Assembly: GCA_027003075.1 (NCBI GenBank)
Contig: JALWYV010000051.1
Coordinates: 1 to 42,713 of the forward strand
DNA length: 42,713 nucleotides
Direction of reading: 5' to 3'
DNA from: Caldifarciminota bacterium
GTDB lineage: Bacteria; Hydrothermota; Hydrothermia; LBFQ01
Shown: positions 40,505 to 42,713 of the stretch, one piece after another
Layout: every line of letters starts with the position of its first letter
Numbering within the stretch: the first letter of the stretch is position 1
Position numbers and translations under genes: made by a program
Notes under the pieces: generated by a model
The model's input: only the letters and a program-made list of their open reading frames with translations
Databases searched by the model: none
Told to the model about the DNA's origin: nothing

Positions 40505-42001
40505 TCAGAAGAGGTTTACCGACCTGTACACCCAGAGCCTGAGGACGTAGGACCCTCCCGTTATCTTCAGGATCTGGTAGTCCCGCACCAGGTCCTGAAG
40601 GTACAGGTTCAGGGGAGAGGGACGGGACCATCCGGTGTTCTGGAGACGGGGACCGGCCTGGAAGTATCCGAAAGTCAGTCCTATATCGGCTATGTCGGCG
40701 TAGGTGAACTTTATGGCAACGTCGGCCTCGGCACCGAGGTAGGGATCCACTCCGGGAGGAGACGCGGCTTCGGCGTATGCGAATCCGTCAAACCTTATAA
40801 CCATAGACTGCTGGATGGGGAAGGCCTTGTACACGAGGTTCAGGTTGGCGGCCACGAAGTTGGTGGGGTTCAGGAAGTATATGCTCCTCCAGTTGTCCGG
40901 CCTGTAGTTCCACGTGAAGACCTCTCCCATCCCCGTCCAGTGAGTCCAGTTGCTGAAGGTGTGTATTCCCGCCGTACGCGGCATGGGTGAGATCCAGGCC
41001 TCGTACATGCCCTGAGTGTTGGGGTTGTCCCCGCTGAAGGTGAAGAAGGAAACTCCGCCCGTGATCTGGTCGGTGAAGTCGTAGTTCGCCCTTATCCCTA
41101 TGGCGTAGGCGTTCAGGTCTATGCGCCCTTCACCCACGACGTCGTAGAGCTGATCGGAGAAGTCACCGTAGATCCTGCGACGGGAATCCCATATACCGGT
41201 CATATACCCCAGCTCGGCGTCCATGTAGAAGTTCCCTATGGGACCTATGGCTATGTACCCTCCGAGCCAGTAGGGGTTGAAGCCGCTCCCTATGAGCCTC
41301 TGCTCGCTCATCATGGCGGCGTAAATATAAAATTCGTAGTTATCCCTGGGGCCCTTCTTCCTCTCAAAGAAAACGGCCCAGGTCTCAATGTCGTACTTGG
41401 TGTTTATCCACTTGTAGGCGATCTCCCCCTTGTCCTGATCGTAGTAGGCGAAGGGATAGTAGAACCTCTCAACCTGACGGGCACCGCTCTCGTTGCTCTT
41501 AACGTATAGAACGTCCAGATACCACTCCCACGCGGGGCTGAAACGGTATCCGAGCCTTATGGCGTTGGATCCGAAGCCGTGATAGTCCCCGAAGGCCAGC
41601 CCCTGACCGAAGTTGATAAGCTGGCGTCCTATACGCACCACACCCTGACCACCTATAGGAGTGACGAAGGTATCCAGCTGGACGTAGGCCTCGGATACCC
41701 CCACCGGGAGGCCCGTAATATCGCTCGTGGCCTCACCTGAGTACATTCCCGCTATCCCTATTGTGAACTTGTTGGCAAAACTTATAGAAACACCCGCCCG
41801 TGCTCTCAGTACGTTCAGGAGATCGCCCGTGCCGGGTACAGCGTACCCCACGAGGTCGGGTACCGGCTGTCCTATGTAGGTGGTGGAGCCGAAGACCTCC
41901 ATATAGGCCTGAAGTCTTGTGGGTTGCTCCTCCCTGTAGATATCGTCCATCTCCTGGGCGGCCAGAAAAGCCGGGAAGAAGAGCAAAACGAACTTCCGCA
42001 T
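40505..42001 (-). CDS. Outer-membrane beta-barrel protein (porin / alginate-export-like)
   Basis: A 498-aa outer-membrane protein: signal peptide MRKFVLLFFPAFLAAQ, then about sixteen or more amphipathic strands and a C-terminal strand ending in Phe (VLRLWVYRSVNLF). The segment VRIGRQLINFGQGLAFGDYHGFGSNAIRLGYRF, quoted by its core GRQLINFGQGLAFGD (about 122-136), resembles the alginate-export/porin group, in which an R-Q-x-L strand starts the barrel. Substrate cannot be told. First gene of a unit with DUF554 and an exported protein; TATAAT ends 7 nt before ATG. Confidence 0.75.
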   Translation of the reverse strand: MRKFVLLFFPAFLAAQEMDDIYREEQPTRLQAYMEVFGSTTYIGQPVPDLVGYAVPGTGDLLNVLRARAGVSISFANKFTIGIAGMYSGEATSDITGLPVGVSEAYVQLDTFVTPIGGQGVVRIGRQLINFGQGLAFGDYHGFGSNAIRLGYRFSPAWEWYLDVLYVKSNESGARQVERFYYPFAYYDQDKGEIAYKWINTKYDIETWAVFFERKKGPRDNYEFYIYAAMMSEQRLIGSGFNPYWLGGYIAIGPIGNFYMDAELGYMTGIWDSRRRIYGDFSDQLYDVVGEGRIDLNAYAIGIRANYDFTDQITGGVSFFTFSGDNPNTQGMYEAWISPMPRTAGIHTFSNWTHWTGMGEVFTWNYRPDNWRSIYFLNPTNFVAANLNLVYKAFPIQQSMVIRFDGFAYAEAASPPGVDPYLGAEADVAIKFTYADIADIGLTFGYFQAGPRLQNTGWSRPSPLNLYLQDLVRDYQILKITGGSYVLRLWVYRSVNLF

Positions 42002-42008
42002 AGTGTTT

Positions 42009-42014
42009 ATTATA
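42009..42014 (-). promoter_or_regulatory. -10 box of the outer-membrane protein unit (leaderless type)
   Basis: TATAAT on the minus strand, 7 nt before ATG 42001. The rest of the 151-bp gap holds a small hairpin (GATCCC-GGA-GGGATC near 42090-42104) and no gene. Confidence 0.6.
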
Positions 42015-42152
42015 GGGGAGCAAATGGAACGGTAAAGGTCAAATAGGAAAACGTTAAACGTGCAGAGTTTTCCCGTAACGATCCCGGAGGGATCAAGCGG
42101 TGTTATTTGAGATTGATCGCCCCTCTAAGTGCTTTGATCCCGATGTGAGGTT

Positions 42153-42713
42153 CTACCCCACCCGATACCTGAAGGCATGATGCTCCAGCAGGGGGGAGAC
42201 GAAGACCTCCCTGCCCATATAAACGTGCTTCCTCCACCGGTTCCGGGCCAGGAGCCTGTACCTCTTCGGAAGGCCCCTTACCATCTTCCCACCGGGCAGG
42301 ATGACGGCCGTAGAGATCTCGTCGGGGTACTGGCCACCGCCGGAGAGGGAGACGGAGGAGAGGGGGACGACGGTTATACCCCTTATCTCCCTTACGGACG
42401 GGTCGTCCATCCCGTGGCCGTGGAACCAGTACCTCGCCACTCCCCGTTTGAGGAGGCGGTTGAGGACGGAAGCCCCGGTCTTTTCATGGGCTTCCCCTGG
42501 CCCCTGATGGGTTATGAGGACGTCAAGGGAGTGGTTCTCGCTTATCAGGAGGATGTTATCAACGGCGTTCTCGTCTATCCAGGCCATCTCGTGGTAGTTC
42601 TTATCTCTGGTCCCCGGCTCTATCCCCCCAACCCCTCCCACCACCGTACCGTCCTTTAGCCCTACCGCCCACCCCGAAGGGAGGTACCTTATCCGGTGGC
42701 CACTGTCTACGGT
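42153..42713 (-). CDS. Metallophosphoesterase-like protein, N-terminus beyond the window
   Basis: The minus-strand frame is open to the right edge (187 codons seen), so the apparent GTG at 42644 is not the true start. The visible part has a calcineurin-like phosphoesterase layout: GGVGGIEPGT with a following helix, the strand DVLITHQGPGEAH (His as metal ligand), and YWFHGHGMDD where the family has a GHxH motif. Beyond it are strands of the sandwich core (ITVVPLSSVSLSGGG). The catalytic N-terminal motifs (DxH, GDxxD, GNHD) would lie outside the window, so activity cannot be judged. Confidence 0.55.
   Translation of the reverse strand, partial: TVDSGHRIRYLPSGWAVGLKDGTVVGGVGGIEPGTRDKNYHEMAWIDENAVDNILLISENHSLDVLITHQGPGEAHEKTGASVLNRLLKRGVARYWFHGHGMDDPSVREIRGITVVPLSSVSLSGGGQYPDEISTAVILPGGKMVRGLPKRYRLLARNRWRKHVYMGREVFVSPLLEHHAFRYRVG

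Overview
The window reads as a stretch of a thermophilic, Gram-negative-type bacterial chromosome. Outside the left edge it is GC-rich, with heavy use of AGG for Arg and ATA for Ile. It carries SprA of the type IX secretion system (T9SS), three large secreted proteins ending in type-A T9SS sorting domains, several outer-membrane beta-barrel-like proteins, and a 29-residue basic protein of a kind I recall from Bacteroidetes/Chlorobi genomes. Together these point to the wider FCB group or a related candidate phylum of hot environments (WOR-3/Hydrothermae-like). That placement is inference; there is no rRNA in the window.

Layout. 1-4929 (-): AT-rich type III restriction-modification operon (mod-res), res running off the left edge, beside a 46-codon remnant of a GC-rich gene. 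5104-7128 (-): uvrB. 7393-8838 (+): fused ftcD. 9027-11483 (-): rplM-rpsI-rpsB-tsf operon. 11562-14435 (+): metallo-beta-lactamase-fold hydrolase, TatD-like protein, glnA. 14482-16932 (-): BNR-type T9SS cargo and a small secreted protein. 17073-25560 (+): isochorismatase-like hydrolase coupled to sprA, then an SBBP-repeat T9SS cargo. 25612-28687 (-): five tandem Uma2-family (DUF820) genes. 28858-31632 (-): subtilisin-like T9SS cargo. 31752-33528 (+): fmt, small membrane protein, dut. 33525-36175 (-): pgk, universal stress protein, barrel-like protein. 36215-37184 (-): HU-family protein, 29-aa basic protein, tsaB. 37221-38952: divergent barrel-like and helical proteins, then DUF2267. 39026-42001 (-): outer-membrane protein, DUF554 membrane protein, unknown. 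42153-42713 (-): C-terminal part of a metallophosphoesterase-like protein.

The strongest unusual signal is the Uma2 array. Five paralogous PD-(D/E)XK-like genes are separated by exactly 13 nt. Conserved blocks, one pair about 99% identical over 260 bp, alternate with strongly diverged cores, so the array looks built for recombination of its cores. Just upstream of it, on the other strand, lies a copy of the uvrB promoter and first codons.

A second window-wide signal is promoter architecture. At least thirteen transcription units have a -10 hexamer ending only 6-11 nt before the start codon and no Shine-Dalgarno sequence, which predicts leaderless mRNAs. Operon-internal genes and the ribosomal operon use ordinary Shine-Dalgarno sites. 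I used this pattern to choose several starts. No tRNA, rRNA, CRISPR array or insertion sequence was seen, and no gene-free stretch exceeds 300 bases.
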